Of a stretch of 64,000 bases of DNA, positions 37,700-46,601 are shown piece by piece. Position numbers and translations under genes: made by a program. The notes beneath the pieces are model-generated. The model was not told the DNA's origin and did not search any database. It was given only the letters and a program-made list of their open reading frames with translations. Each line of letters begins with the position of its first letter. Position 1 is the stretch's first letter. Where the stretch lies: NCBI GenBank assembly GCA_965249685.1, contig CBDFMN010000003.1, positions 868,001 to 932,000 of the forward strand, read 5' to 3'. The stretch is from RH-AL1 sp965249685. GTDB taxonomy: Bacteria > Pseudomonadota > Alphaproteobacteria > Rhizobiales > Beijerinckiaceae.

Positions 37700-40468
37700 A
37701 TGACGATCGAGTCGGAAACCACGGAATTCGCCGAGTTCAGCCCGTTTGCGGACAAAGACGGTCCGCTGCGCGAGGACATCCGTTTCCTCGGCAACATCCT
37801 CGGCGAGACGATCCGGGCCCAGGAGGGCGACGCGATCTTCGACACGGTCGAGCAGATCCGCACGACCTCCATCCGCTTCCACCGCGACCGCGACGAACGT
37901 GAGGAGCAGGCGCTCGATTCGATCCTGGGAGCGTTGACGCCGCGCCAGGCGGCCCTCGTCGTCCGCTCGTTCAGCTATTTCTCGCACCTCGCCAACATCG
38001 CGGAGGACGCGCACCACGCGCGCCGCACCCGGGCCCATGCGATCGCCGGCTCAAAGCCGCGCACCGGGACGATCGGCCGTGCCCTCGCCAACGCGAAGAG
38101 TCACGGCGTATCCCGCGCCAACCTGCAATCCTTCTTCAGCGAGGCATTCATCAGCCCCGTGCTTACGGCCCACCCTACCGAGGTGCGGCGCAAGAGCACC
38201 ATGCTGTGGGAGATCGTCGTCAAGGGTCTGCTCGCACGCCACGGGGAGCGCGACGTCACGGACGAGGAGCGCGCCGACATCGTGCAGAGCGCGCGCGAGG
38301 CCATGCTCGCGCTCTGGCAGACGAGCCTGTTGCGCCGTCGCAAGCTCACCGTTATCGACGAGGTGGCGAACGGGCTGAGCTACTACGACTATTCGATCCT
38401 GCAGGAACTTCCAGGCGTCTATCGCACATTGGAGGCGCAGGTCGAGGCCTTCGCCTCCAACGAGCCCTCGCAGCCGATCCCGTCTTTCCTGCGGATGGGG
38501 AGTTGGATCGGTGGCGACCGCGACGGCAACCCTTTCGTAACGGCCGACGTGCTGGCGACGACGGCGCGGATGCACAGCCTTAAGGCGCTCACCTTCTACC
38601 GTACCGAGCTGCACGACCTGCGGAACGAGCTCTCCCTCAGCGAAAGCATCGTCGCCATCACGCCCGAGCTCGACGACTTGGCCGAGCGCGCGCAGGACCT
38701 GCGCGACAGCCAGCAGGGCGAGCCCTATAAGCGCGCCGCCTTCGGGATGATGCGGCGGCTCTATTCCAACATCCAAATCCTGGAGAACGCCGCGCCCGGC
38801 CCGATGCCGCCCTATGCCGGGCCGGCGGAGCTACTCGCCGACCTCGGCATCATCGAGCATTCGTTGAAGCAGAACGGCTCGACCATTCTCACGCGTGGGC
38901 GGCTGCGACGGCTGCGGCGCGCGGTGGACTGCTTCGGCTTCCATCTCGCCAGCATCGATCTGCGCCAAAACTCGGCGGTGCACGAGCGGACCATCGCCGA
39001 GCTGCTGGAGGCAGTCGTGCCCGGCACGAACTACCTCGGCCTGAGCGAGGCGGATCGACTTGCCGTCCTCGCCGGCGAACTTGCCACGACGCGCCCGCTC
39101 GTCTCGCCCTTCCTTACCTATTCGGAGGAGACGACGGGCGAACTTGCCGTGTTCCGCATGGCCGTCGAGGCCAAGCAGCGCTACGGCGACGCGATGATTC
39201 ACACGGCCATCATCTCCATGGCGCGCTCGGTGTCCGACCTGCTCGAACTCGCGGTGCTGCTCAAGGAAGTCGGCCTGATCGACCGCGACGGCGGCAGCGC
39301 CGTCAACATCGTACCCCTGTTCGAGACGATCGAGGACCTGCGCGCCAGCGCCGGCATCATGGAAACAGCGCTGGCGCACGAGCAATTCTCCCGCATCGTC
39401 GCCTCGCGCGGGCGGGTGCAGGAGGTGATGCTCGGCTATTCCGACTCGAACAAGGACGGCGGCTTCGTCACCTCTGGCTGGGAACTCTACCAGGCGGAGA
39501 TTGCCCTCGTCGATGTCTTCAGCCGGCATGGTGTGACGCTGCGGCTGTTCCACGGCCGCGGCGGTTCGGTCGGCCGCGGCGGTGGCCCGAGCTTCGATGC
39601 CATCATGGCGCAGCCCACCGGTGCCGTCAGCGGGCAGATCCGCATCACAGAACAGGGCGAGATCATATCGTCCAAATATTCCAACCCGGACGTCTGCCGG
39701 CGCAACCTCAACATCATCGTCGCCGCCACGCTGGAAGCGACGCTCCTCGACACCCGCCGGCCCTCGGCGCCGGCGAGCTTCCACGTCGCGATGCAGAGCC
39801 TGTCCGACAAGGCGTTCAAAGCCTATCGCGCGCTCGTCTACGAGACGCCGGGCTTCGAGGACTATTTTTGGGGTTCGACCGTCATCAACGAGATCGCCAC
39901 CCTCAACCTCGGCAGTCGCCCCGCCTCGCGCAAGAAGACCCGCGCGATCGAAGACCTCCGCGCCATCCCCTGGGTGTTCTCCTGGGCGCAATGCCGCGTC
40001 ATGCTTCCCGGCTGGTACGGGTTCGGCGCGGCGGTACAGGAATGGCTTGCCGAGGAGGGCCACTCGCACGAACTGTTGCAGGCGATGTACCGGGATTGGC
40101 CGTTCTTCCGCACCCTGCTGTCGAATATGGACATGGTGCTGGCCAAGAGCAGTCTGGCCGTCGCCTCGCGTTACGCGGAGCTCGTCGAGAACGAAGAGCT
40201 GCGCGCGACCATCTTCCGCTCGATCAGCCAGGAGCACGCGCTGACGGTCAGCGCGGTCCTAAAGATCACCGGGCAAACGCGACTACTCGAGGGCAATCCC
40301 CTTCTGGAGCGCTCCATCTCCAACCGTTTTCCCTATCTCGACCCGATGAACCACGTGCAGGTGGAGCTGCTCAAGATGCTCCGCGCGGATGGGGACGACG
40401 AAGAGGTCCGCAGCGGCGTGCAACTCAGCATCAACGGCGTCGCGGCGGGCCTCCGAAACAGCGGCTAG
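37700..40468 (+). CDS. ppc: Phosphoenolpyruvate carboxylase
   Basis: A 922-residue anaplerotic enzyme that makes oxaloacetate from PEP and bicarbonate. Catalytic signatures are present: LTAHPTEVRRKS, WIGGDRDGNP, GYSDSNKDGG, and the mobile loop FHGRGGSVGRGGGP. It ends in a conserved C-terminal block with NG near the last residues (ends NSG). The ATG at 37700 follows GGAGAGACCCT. Its stop codon shares the bases CTAG with the convergent ATP12-like gene. Confidence 0.97.
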   Translation: MTIESETTEFAEFSPFADKDGPLREDIRFLGNILGETIRAQEGDAIFDTVEQIRTTSIRFHRDRDEREEQALDSILGALTPRQAALVVRSFSYFSHLANIAEDAHHARRTRAHAIAGSKPRTGTIGRALANAKSHGVSRANLQSFFSEAFISPVLTAHPTEVRRKSTMLWEIVVKGLLARHGERDVTDEERADIVQSAREAMLALWQTSLLRRRKLTVIDEVANGLSYYDYSILQELPGVYRTLEAQVEAFASNEPSQPIPSFLRMGSWIGGDRDGNPFVTADVLATTARMHSLKALTFYRTELHDLRNELSLSESIVAITPELDDLAERAQDLRDSQQGEPYKRAAFGMMRRLYSNIQILENAAPGPMPPYAGPAELLADLGIIEHSLKQNGSTILTRGRLRRLRRAVDCFGFHLASIDLRQNSAVHERTIAELLEAVVPGTNYLGLSEADRLAVLAGELATTRPLVSPFLTYSEETTGELAVFRMAVEAKQRYGDAMIHTAIISMARSVSDLLELAVLLKEVGLIDRDGGSAVNIVPLFETIEDLRASAGIMETALAHEQFSRIVASRGRVQEVMLGYSDSNKDGGFVTSGWELYQAEIALVDVFSRHGVTLRLFHGRGGSVGRGGGPSFDAIMAQPTGAVSGQIRITEQGEIISSKYSNPDVCRRNLNIIVAATLEATLLDTRRPSAPASFHVAMQSLSDKAFKAYRALVYETPGFEDYFWGSTVINEIATLNLGSRPASRKKTRAIEDLRAIPWVFSWAQCRVMLPGWYGFGAAVQEWLAEEGHSHELLQAMYRDWPFFRTLLSNMDMVLAKSSLAVASRYAELVENEELRATIFRSISQEHALTVSAVLKITGQTRLLEGNPLLERSISNRFPYLDPMNHVQVELLKMLRADGDDEEVRSGVQLSINGVAAGLRNSG

Positions 40469-41295
40469 GTGCGCTGCGTCATAGCGGAGGCGTCCTGGTT
40501 GACGCCTAGTCGATAGAGCGTCGCGGCCGCCTCCATCTCGCGCCATCGACGTTCGCGGCGGGCCGTTGCTGCGGCGTCGGCGCCCCAGAACCGCGCCTGG
40601 AAGTCCTCGTCGACGTGCGCTTTCGCCCAGGCGTCGTCCGCTGTGAGATGACCGTACGCGACCGCGAGCGCGATCAGCACCGATCCCGTCAAAGTCGTCA
40701 TGACACTCAGCGCAGCAAGTCGGAGCGCGCCGGCGGGACCAGTGGCGACCGCGGCAACCGATTGAGCGACAACCGTCAGGGCTGGTCCGGGCTGGGCGAC
40801 ATAGATGACGCCCTCGGCGCAGACGAAGCGCGCCCCGAGGTGCTCGCGGGCGAAGTCGAGGACGGGGTCCCAGGCCGCGGCCTGCCCCGAAACCAGGATG
40901 GCCGGCGCATCTGCGCGGTAGCAGACGAGGTCGGTCTCCGCGAACTTTGCGACCTCGGCAATCGTCGCATCCGGAGCATGGGCAACGCCGTCCAACGCGG
41001 AATTGATGAGCCGGGTCAGTGGCATCGTATCGGGCTGAATCAGCTCGCCCTGGGCGCGCCATTCGGCGGCGACGCGATCCGCCAACGCGCGGGTCGGCAG
41101 CGCGAGGAAGCCCTTAGCGGGGGTACGTACCGGTTTGCCATCGAGGAGGATCGAGAAACCCTTGCCATCCTCGCCGACCGACACCGCGCCGTAAAAGCGA
41201 CGCGGCAGCGCCTTCTGCAGGTCGCGGCGGGCGAGCGCGACGGGATCGATCGGCTCGCCCGTGCTTGGGAATAGGTCGCTTCGCAGGTCGGCCAT
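40465..41295 (-). CDS. ATP12 family F1-ATPase assembly chaperone
   Basis: A 276-residue ATP12-type chaperone, which helps assemble the alpha subunit of F1-ATPase. Marks are RRFY, the DGKPVRTPAKGFLALPT block, the AEW motif followed by IQPDTMPLTRL, and the ETDLVCYRA segment. ATG 41295 gives the usual length; a GTG at 41322 overlaps the HAD gene stop (GTGA) and is a real alternative. It is the third gene of rluC-HAD-ATP12, a conserved Hyphomicrobiales arrangement. Confidence 0.9.
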   Translation of the reverse strand: MADLRSDLFPSTGEPIDPVALARRDLQKALPRRFYGAVSVGEDGKGFSILLDGKPVRTPAKGFLALPTRALADRVAAEWRAQGELIQPDTMPLTRLINSALDGVAHAPDATIAEVAKFAETDLVCYRADAPAILVSGQAAAWDPVLDFAREHLGARFVCAEGVIYVAQPGPALTVVAQSVAAVATGPAGALRLAALSVMTTLTGSVLIALAVAYGHLTADDAWAKAHVDEDFQARFWGADAAATARRERRWREMEAAATLYRLGVNQDASAMTQRT

Positions 41296-41318
41296 GCCCG
41301 TTCTTCCCTCAGCCTCGG

Positions 41319-41960
41319 TCACAGCGCCGCGAGCAACGCCGCGAAATCGGCGACGATCAGCGCAGCGCCAGCCTCGCGCAGCGCCTGCTCCGGATGGTAG
41401 CCCCAGGCCACGCCGATGGCACGGACACCGGCCGCTTCCGCCATGGCCATATCGTAGGTCGTGTCGCCGATCATCACCGCATCCTTCTTGTCGCAGCCGG
41501 TCTCGTGAAGCGCTGCCAGGATCATGGAGGGATGCGGCTTGGAGGGATGGCTGTCCGCCGTCTGGACCGTGGCGAAGGCGTGCTCCCAGCCTTGCGCCTG
41601 TAGCAGGCGGTCGATACCGCGCCGCGCCTTGCCGGTGGCGATCCCGATCGCGACGGAAGGGTCACGCCTCAGGGTCGCGACGGCATCGGCCGCACCGGAG
41701 TAAAGCGGCTCGTGGAAACCCGGCTCGCCGCGCAGCGCCGTCCAGGCGTCGCGGTAGGCGACCGACAGCGCCTCGTAGGGTCCCTCGGCGCCAACGAGCG
41801 CCGCGAATGCCTCGTGCAGGGACAGGCCGACGACCGACAGCGACGCCTCGCGGGTCGGCGGCGGCAGGCCGAGCGTGGCGAAGGCGCGGCCCTGCGCCTC
41901 GACGATGTGGTTCTGGCTGTCGACGAGCGTGCCGTCGACGTCAAAAAGGACGAGCTTCAC
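41319..41960 (-). CDS. HAD-family phosphatase (phosphoglycolate phosphatase-like)
   Basis: A 213-residue haloacid dehalogenase-type hydrolase. Motif I is FDVDGTLVDS (nucleophile and acid Asp), motif II TGKAR, motif III lysine in KPHPSM, motif IV IGDTTYDM. The cap insertion places it in the Gph-like subfamily I, but the substrate is unproven. It starts with GTG at 41960, 5 bp after the rluC stop, and its end touches the ATP12-like gene. Confidence 0.9.
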   Translation of the reverse strand: MKLVLFDVDGTLVDSQNHIVEAQGRAFATLGLPPPTREASLSVVGLSLHEAFAALVGAEGPYEALSVAYRDAWTALRGEPGFHEPLYSGAADAVATLRRDPSVAIGIATGKARRGIDRLLQAQGWEHAFATVQTADSHPSKPHPSMILAALHETGCDKKDAVMIGDTTYDMAMAEAAGVRAIGVAWGYHPEQALREAGAALIVADFAALLAAL

Positions 41961-41965
41961 CGATT

Positions 41966-43015
41966 TCAGTCCGGTGCGTCTTCGATAGGGTCGCGCGTGC
42001 CGACATCGAACCCGAGCATGGCGAACGAGGCTTTCATGTGCGGCGGAAGGGGTGCCGTCACGTCGAGCGTGCCGCCGCGCGGGTGCGGCAGCACGAGGCG
42101 GCGCGCCAGCAGGTGCAGCTTGAGCTCGATGCCGTCCGGCACAGCCCGCAGCGGATCGTTGCGGCGCGGGTCGTTCTTCGGCTTCAGGCCGTACTTGGGA
42201 TCCCCGATGATGGGATGGCCGATCGCCTCGGCATGGGCGCGGAGCTGGTGCGTCCGCCCGGTGATCGGCTTCATCGACAACCAAGCGAGGCGCGACACGA
42301 CACGGTCGACCGTGGCGTAATAGGTGACGGAATGCTGCGCGTCTTCCTCGCCGTGGCGAGCCACCCGCATTCGTTCGCGCGCGGCATGGTCATCGCCCGG
42401 CACCTTGACGCCTCGCGCGCCGCCCATGCCCTCGCCCTTGGCGAGATAGAGGGAGATGCGGCCCTGCTCCGGACGCGGTACACCCTCCACCAGGGCCCAA
42501 TAGGTCTTCTGCGCCTCGCGCGAGCGGAAGACCGCGCCGAGGTCCGCCGCCATCTTGCGCGTCTTGGCCACCAGCAGCACGCCCGACGTGTCGCGGTCGA
42601 GCCGATGCACCAAGACAGGCCTGTCGCCCCGCTCGTTAGGGAGGGACGCAAGCATGCCGTCCACATGCACCTTGGTGCCCGACCCGCCCTGGACGGCGAG
42701 GCCGAAGGGCTTGTTGAGGACCATGAGGTCGCGATCCTCGTGGATGATCATCGAGCGGAGCGCCCGGGCGTCGTCGATCGAGGGCTCGAAGACGCGCTCC
42801 GGCTGCGCCTCGAGATGCAGCGGCGGCACGCGAATCGTCTGGCCGTGCGCCAGACGGAACGCCGTCTTCACGCGGGCGCCATCGACGCGCACCTGTCCGG
42901 TCCGCACGATCTTGTTGAGATGGGAGAGGGACAGCGTCGGCACGCGGCGCTTGAACCAGCGGTCGAGCCGCATGCCCTCCTCGTCTTCGGTGACCTGAAG
43001 GGTCTCGGCAGCCAT
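41966..43015 (-). CDS. rluC: RluC/RluD-type 23S rRNA pseudouridine synthase
   Basis: A 349-residue pseudouridine synthase with an N-terminal S4 domain (about residues 12-70; RLDRWFKRRVP) and a catalytic domain whose key aspartate lies in HRLDRDTSGVLL. The later GRTHQLRAHAEAIGHPIIGD motif is also conserved. It probably modifies 23S rRNA; RluC is more likely than RluD given the GPs context, but this is not certain. It heads the rluC-HAD-ATP12 operon. Confidence 0.92.
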   Translation of the reverse strand: MAAETLQVTEDEEGMRLDRWFKRRVPTLSLSHLNKIVRTGQVRVDGARVKTAFRLAHGQTIRVPPLHLEAQPERVFEPSIDDARALRSMIIHEDRDLMVLNKPFGLAVQGGSGTKVHVDGMLASLPNERGDRPVLVHRLDRDTSGVLLVAKTRKMAADLGAVFRSREAQKTYWALVEGVPRPEQGRISLYLAKGEGMGGARGVKVPGDDHAARERMRVARHGEEDAQHSVTYYATVDRVVSRLAWLSMKPITGRTHQLRAHAEAIGHPIIGDPKYGLKPKNDPRRNDPLRAVPDGIELKLHLLARRLVLPHPRGGTLDVTAPLPPHMKASFAMLGFDVGTRDPIEDAPD

Positions 43016-43287
43016 GGTCCTGCAGTCGGTGGGTGGAGCGGCTCGCCGGGAACCGCGCTTCGCCCCCTGCTCTAATCACTCGTGAGACAAATTGCTACCG
43101 TCGGCCGTACCCACCCTGCGACCCGCCGCGATGACTTTCGCCAGACAGGCCGGAGGGAGAATCAACACGGTAAATCCCGGTGCGATCAGAGACAACAGGC
43201 TTTCGGTTCCGTCGTCGTCGATGCCAGAGTACGCTGCGAGGGCCTGCCCACCCACCCGTTATGGGCTAGGGGCTAGGGGCCAGACCC

Positions 43288-44097
43288 TTACTCCGCCGGC
43301 GTGGCCGCGGCGGCGGCCCGGTTGCGAGCCTCGACCTGATCCCAGCGGGTGCCAAACATCGTATCGCAGACGGCGGGGCTGCCGAAGCCGTCGCTGAAGC
43401 TCACGTTGCCCTTGACGTGGTGCTCGCCGTGCGCGTGGGAGGAGATCAGCCCGGCGATCGTCGTGGCGAAGCGTGGCATGCGCTTGGCGATCGCCGCCTT
43501 CGGCAGCAGCACGGCAAAGTTATAGCCGGAATGCTCATAGACGCCGCCGAGAGCGCCCAGGCCAGCGACCATCGAGTGGAACAGCACGTCGGATCCGCCG
43601 CCGCCGATGATGGCCAGGGGCAGCAGGTAGGGCAGCGTGATCTCTAGGAAGAAGTCGGGATAGCTCATGTAACAAGCGCTGATGCCCTTGCTAGCCCCTG
43701 TTGAGTGGTGAACCGAGTGCTTCAGAACGCGCGTCAGGCTCGGGCGGTGCAGGAGGTGACGGTGCGTGATATATTGCACGATGTCATGGCCGATACCCAT
43801 CACCACGAGGCTCAGCACGAAACGCAGCGGGTGGAGGTGATCCTCCCCGGTGAAGCAGAGCCCGACCGCCTGCATGGCCACCATGGCCGGGAGCAGAATG
43901 AACACCTGGTTCTTCAACACGAGCGGCAGCATTTGCCGGTAGCTCTTGCGGTCGACGTCACGCACCTTGAAACGGCGCAGCCGGCCGGTGCGGTCGCACC
44001 ATTCGCCAGCCAGACCGGCGCCGTGAAAAAACACCATCTGGACCGCCCAGACGAAGACCGATAGCGGAAGCCACGTGGGCAGAAGCGACGACGACAT
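43288..44097 (-). CDS. Fatty acid hydroxylase superfamily membrane protein
   Basis: A 269-residue integral membrane protein with several hydrophobic segments and the histidine clusters of the di-iron fatty acid hydroxylase/sterol desaturase superfamily: HDIVQYITHRHLLH, HSVHH, and HAHGEHH. It probably hydroxylates or desaturates a lipid; the substrate is unknown. The ATG at 44097 has GAGGT about 5 nt upstream. It is followed by a 272-bp gap to rluC, which contains only a short gggctag tandem near 43263. Confidence 0.88.
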   Translation of the reverse strand: MSSSLLPTWLPLSVFVWAVQMVFFHGAGLAGEWCDRTGRLRRFKVRDVDRKSYRQMLPLVLKNQVFILLPAMVAMQAVGLCFTGEDHLHPLRFVLSLVVMGIGHDIVQYITHRHLLHRPSLTRVLKHSVHHSTGASKGISACYMSYPDFFLEITLPYLLPLAIIGGGGSDVLFHSMVAGLGALGGVYEHSGYNFAVLLPKAAIAKRMPRFATTIAGLISSHAHGEHHVKGNVSFSDGFGSPAVCDTMFGTRWDQVEARNRAAAAATPAE

Positions 44098-44475
44098 GGG
44101 ACCTCGTGAACGGGCCTGGACGCAGGTCGGGCGAGAGCTGGGGCTTTCCGGCCGGTGCGTACAAAGGGATACGGGGATCAGGTTCGATCCCCGGGCATTT
44201 GGCGGGCGGACGATACAGGCTTGTCTCGTGAGAACAAGGTCGCCTGGTTCAAACCGGCATGCAGGGCTGTAACAATGCGTGAGCGCCGATGGCACCAGGC
44301 GCTCGGCGCCGGAGGTGTTGCGCTGCGTATCGCGGGGGGGTGGAGAGACGTGGCATCCTTGTCACCATCGCCTGGGAAGCGAGGCGACGGCTCTCGGCGT
44401 TTCGACAGCTGCCGCTCTCTTGACGCAAAGCACCGCTTCCTATGCATTGTCCGTGGCAGTCATCGAGAACGAGTC
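44098..44475. other. 378-bp intergenic region with two hairpins
   Basis: No gene is supported here. It separates two divergent genes. It holds a perfect 8-bp hairpin at 44172-44193 (cggggatc, 6-nt loop, gatccccg) and a second imperfect one at 44220-44238 (cttgtctc...gagaacaag). It could carry promoters for both neighbours or a small structured RNA; nothing else is recognisable. Confidence 0.5.
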
Positions 44476-45018
44476 ATGACGACATCTTTGCCTTTTCCGC
44501 TTCGTTTGCCCTTCCCGGGGCGACATCGGGAAGTGCTGGCTCTCGCGGCCGCTGCGGCGCTGGCGGGTTTGGCCCTTGCGCATCACGAACCGCAACACGT
44601 CGAAGTCGGAGTGCCGGCGGTGGGGGGCTGGTTCGGCGAACTCGCCGCCGTGGCGGGAGCGCCGGAGGCCCCCCCACTGAGTTCTTCCTCCCTGGTGGTT
44701 CCCCGCGCCGCGCTCGCCCTTCCTCCGATCGTCAGAGCGTCCCCGCAGTTCAAGGCCGTCTGCGACAGCGCCGACGACACGTGTGCGCTGCGCCCGATTC
44801 CCTTGGTAGCGCCGACCCGTCGCCCAGTCGCGTCGGACCCGTTGCGCCAAACGGCGGCGAAGCGGGCTGCCGACGTGCGCAAGGCGACGTCGGTCGGTCG
44901 GGCGGCTGATACGCCGTTTTCCTTCAACCCGCTCGACCATCTACCGGATGCCGCGACGTTCGGCCGGCCGTTCGAGGCCGCCGGATCGATCCTCAGCGGC
45001 TGGGTGAAGCGGCTCTAG
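44476..45018 (+). CDS. Hypothetical exported or membrane-anchored protein
   Basis: A 180-residue protein I do not recognise. It has a basic N-terminus and one hydrophobic stretch (about residues 15-35; LALAAAAALAGLALA), suggesting a signal peptide or anchor. The rest is Ala/Pro/Arg-rich and probably disordered in the middle, with two cysteines close together (VCDSADDTCAL) that could form a disulfide. The C-terminus (SILSGWVKRL) is amphipathic. Codon use resembles neighbouring genes. No ribosome binding site stands out at the ATG. Confidence 0.55.
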   Translation: MTTSLPFPLRLPFPGRHREVLALAAAAALAGLALAHHEPQHVEVGVPAVGGWFGELAAVAGAPEAPPLSSSSLVVPRAALALPPIVRASPQFKAVCDSADDTCALRPIPLVAPTRRPVASDPLRQTAAKRAADVRKATSVGRAADTPFSFNPLDHLPDAATFGRPFEAAGSILSGWVKRL

Positions 45019-45030
45019 TCGGGGCGGAGT

Positions 45031-45258
45031 TCACAGGCCTTCGAGGTAGAGGCGGCCGAGAAGCGGCCCGAAATAGATCGGCAAGGCTTTGTCGCAGACG
45101 TCGTCGAACAGGCTGTGCAAGCTGCCGCTCAATTGGCGTGTCAAAGACGTCTCGATACCGACGGACGCAAGGCCGGCGAGCGTGTGTAGCCGCGCGTCCT
45201 GCGTCCCAGCCGGCGAAGAAGCCTGGGTTGATCTCTCGCTGAGACATTGATCAAGCAT
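45031..45258 (-). CDS. Small uncharacterised protein, weakly NepR-like
   Basis: A 75-residue protein starting with ATG 45258. The last half, with QLSGSLHSLFDDVCDKALP and then FGPLLGRL, loosely follows the helix pattern of NepR anti-sigma factors (L..LYD.V....P..F..LL..L), but no phyR or ecfG lies nearby and the similarity is too weak for a name. A TTAA-N7-TTAA site lies about 49 bp upstream. The gene is between a hypothetical protein (convergent) and tRNA-Lys. Confidence 0.5.
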   Translation of the reverse strand: MLDQCLSERSTQASSPAGTQDARLHTLAGLASVGIETSLTRQLSGSLHSLFDDVCDKALPIYFGPLLGRLYLEGL

Positions 45259-45306
45259 GGTGGTCCAACGTGCAGGTTGCGTTAAACCCAGCGTGCCACG
45301 CTATGG

Positions 45307-45321
45307 TTAACAGCGCGTTAA
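45307..45321. promoter_or_regulatory. Possible CtrA box (TTAA-N7-TTAA)
   Basis: The sequence ttaacagcgcgttaa matches the CtrA consensus TTAA-N7-TTAA exactly. It lies 49 bp upstream of the 75-residue gene on the minus strand, where a CtrA site would be expected in a promoter. An extra gcgttaaacc copy lies at about 45280. CtrA is the cell-cycle regulator of alphaproteobacteria. A match this short occurs by chance fairly often, though less so in such GC-rich DNA. Confidence 0.45.
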
Positions 45322-45366
45322 ACCGCAAGATCTGGAAACGGTAAGCGAGCGGCCCGGCGAGGCTTT

Positions 45367-45441
45367 GGTGAGCGCGTCGGGGTTCGAACCCGAGACCCTC
45401 TGATTAAAAGTCAGATGCTCTACCGGCTGAGCTACGCGCTC
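45367..45441 (-). tRNA. tRNA-Lys (anticodon TTT)
   Basis: A complete tRNA: acceptor GAGCGCG with CGCGCTC, D-arm TAGCTCAGCCGGTAGAGCA, anticodon stem TCTGA/TCAGA around loop CTTTTAA (anticodon TTT), T-arm with GGTTCGAACCC, and encoded CCA. Confidence 0.97.
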
Positions 45442-45574
45442 TGAAGAACCCTGAAGCCGGCTGCTTCCCAGGGTGACGCAGCCGCCGCAATCCGGCCCTC
45501 AAGCCTTTCATCGACGTCTTCGCTTGCGCTGGAGGTAGACCGAAGCGGTTCGCAAATCAAGCTGCGCCACCTGG

Positions 45575-45808
45575 TCAATCGGTCCAACGCATGTAGGCGA
45601 TGAGCAGGCAGAGCAGCAATGCCGAGACGAGTGTCGTCGCAATCGCCTTCATCGCCAGGTGGGGGGCGGCGGGCGCGCCGGGTTCGGTACCGGGCACCAC
45701 CAATCCTTCCTCCTCCTGCGAGCGCACCCCGATCGGAAGGATGGCGAACAGCACGGTGAACCAGATCGTGACGTAGATGGCTATCGCGAGCGGGACAGGA
45801 AGCGGCAT
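45575..45808 (-). CDS. DUF1467 family small membrane protein
   Basis: A 77-residue protein with two membrane helices (about residues 5-25 and 50-72). The segment YVTIWFTVLFAILPIGVRSQEE is characteristic of DUF1467, an alphaproteobacterial family of unknown function. ATG 45808 gives the family's usual length. It is divergent from the L,D-transpeptidase gene. Confidence 0.87.
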   Translation of the reverse strand: MPLPVPLAIAIYVTIWFTVLFAILPIGVRSQEEEGLVVPGTEPGAPAAPHLAMKAIATTLVSALLLCLLIAYMRWTD

Positions 45809-45974
45809 GGCGACAGTCTGGACCACGTCCGCGGCGATGGCCACCGGTCTTGTTGCCCGCACGCCACGTGCAGGCGCAAACCGACCCACCCTGGGCGACG
45901 GCCATTGCCAAACCACGAGGCTGCGCCCGACTATACCAACGGTTTGAAGCTCTCGTCAGACAGGACGCCCCACC

Positions 45975-46559
45975 ATGAACCGAAAGACCCTGGCCCTCGC
46001 GGCGGTCGCGTCGCTCGCCCTCGCGGGCGTGGCAGGACCAGCGCAGGCTGGCCTGTTCGACTTCCTTCTCCAGCCCAATGGATCGACCGTCGGCCCGGAC
46101 GGTCGCCCGCTCGGCGTGGCGCCGCCGCGCGAACTTGTCGCCTACCAGGGCGGCTATGCTCCCGGCACGATCGTCATCTCCACGCAGGAGCGCCGGCTCT
46201 ACTACGTGATGGCGAACGGCCAGGCGCTCCGCTACGGCGTCGGCGTCGGCCGGCAGGGGTTCGCCTGGAGCGGGGTCAAGACCGTCTCGATGAAGCGCGA
46301 GTGGCCGGACTGGACGCCGCCGTCCCAGATGCTGCGCCGCCGTCCCGACCTGCCGCGCCACATGGTTGGCGGCGTCGGCAATCCACTCGGCGCGCGCGCC
46401 ATGTACCTCGGCAGCTCACTCTATCGGATCCACGGCTCGAACGAGCCGGAGACGATCGGCACCGCTGTCTCGTCGGGCTGCATCCGTATGACCAATGAGG
46501 ACGTGACAGACCTCTACAGCCGCGTCCGCGTCGGCACGAAGGTCGTGGTACAGCGCTGA
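45975..46559 (+). CDS. Exported L,D-transpeptidase (YkuD/ErfK family)
   Basis: A 194-residue protein with a clear signal peptide (cleavage near AQA, residue 25) and a YkuD catalytic domain ending in the motif HGSNEP...SSGCIRM, where the cysteine is the nucleophile. Such enzymes form 3-3 peptidoglycan cross-links or attach proteins to the wall. It converges on the DUF971 gene; a strong hairpin lies between them. Confidence 0.94.
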   Translation: MNRKTLALAAVASLALAGVAGPAQAGLFDFLLQPNGSTVGPDGRPLGVAPPRELVAYQGGYAPGTIVISTQERRLYYVMANGQALRYGVGVGRQGFAWSGVKTVSMKREWPDWTPPSQMLRRRPDLPRHMVGGVGNPLGARAMYLGSSLYRIHGSNEPETIGTAVSSGCIRMTNEDVTDLYSRVRVGTKVVVQR

Positions 46560-46580
46560 TCGGCGCAGAGACGATCTTAG

Positions 46581-46601
46581 CCGCGACAATCAGTGTCGCG
46601 G
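46581..46601. terminator. Bidirectional hairpin between L,D-transpeptidase and DUF971 genes
   Basis: A perfect 8-bp inverted repeat (ccgcgaca / tgtcgcgg) with a 5-nt loop. It starts 22 bp after the transpeptidase stop and covers the stop codon of the convergent DUF971 gene. There is no long T-run, so it may stabilise mRNA 3' ends rather than act as a classic intrinsic terminator. Confidence 0.6.

Noticed and set aside
43263..43279. Tandem gggctag repeat downstream of the fatty acid hydroxylase gene
   Set aside because: Only two short copies; it is too small to call a functional repeat.
44172..44193. A tRNA T-arm-like ggttcgatcc in the 44098-44475 gap
   Set aside because: The flanking bases do not form the 5-bp T-stem, and no acceptor, D or anticodon arm can be built around it.
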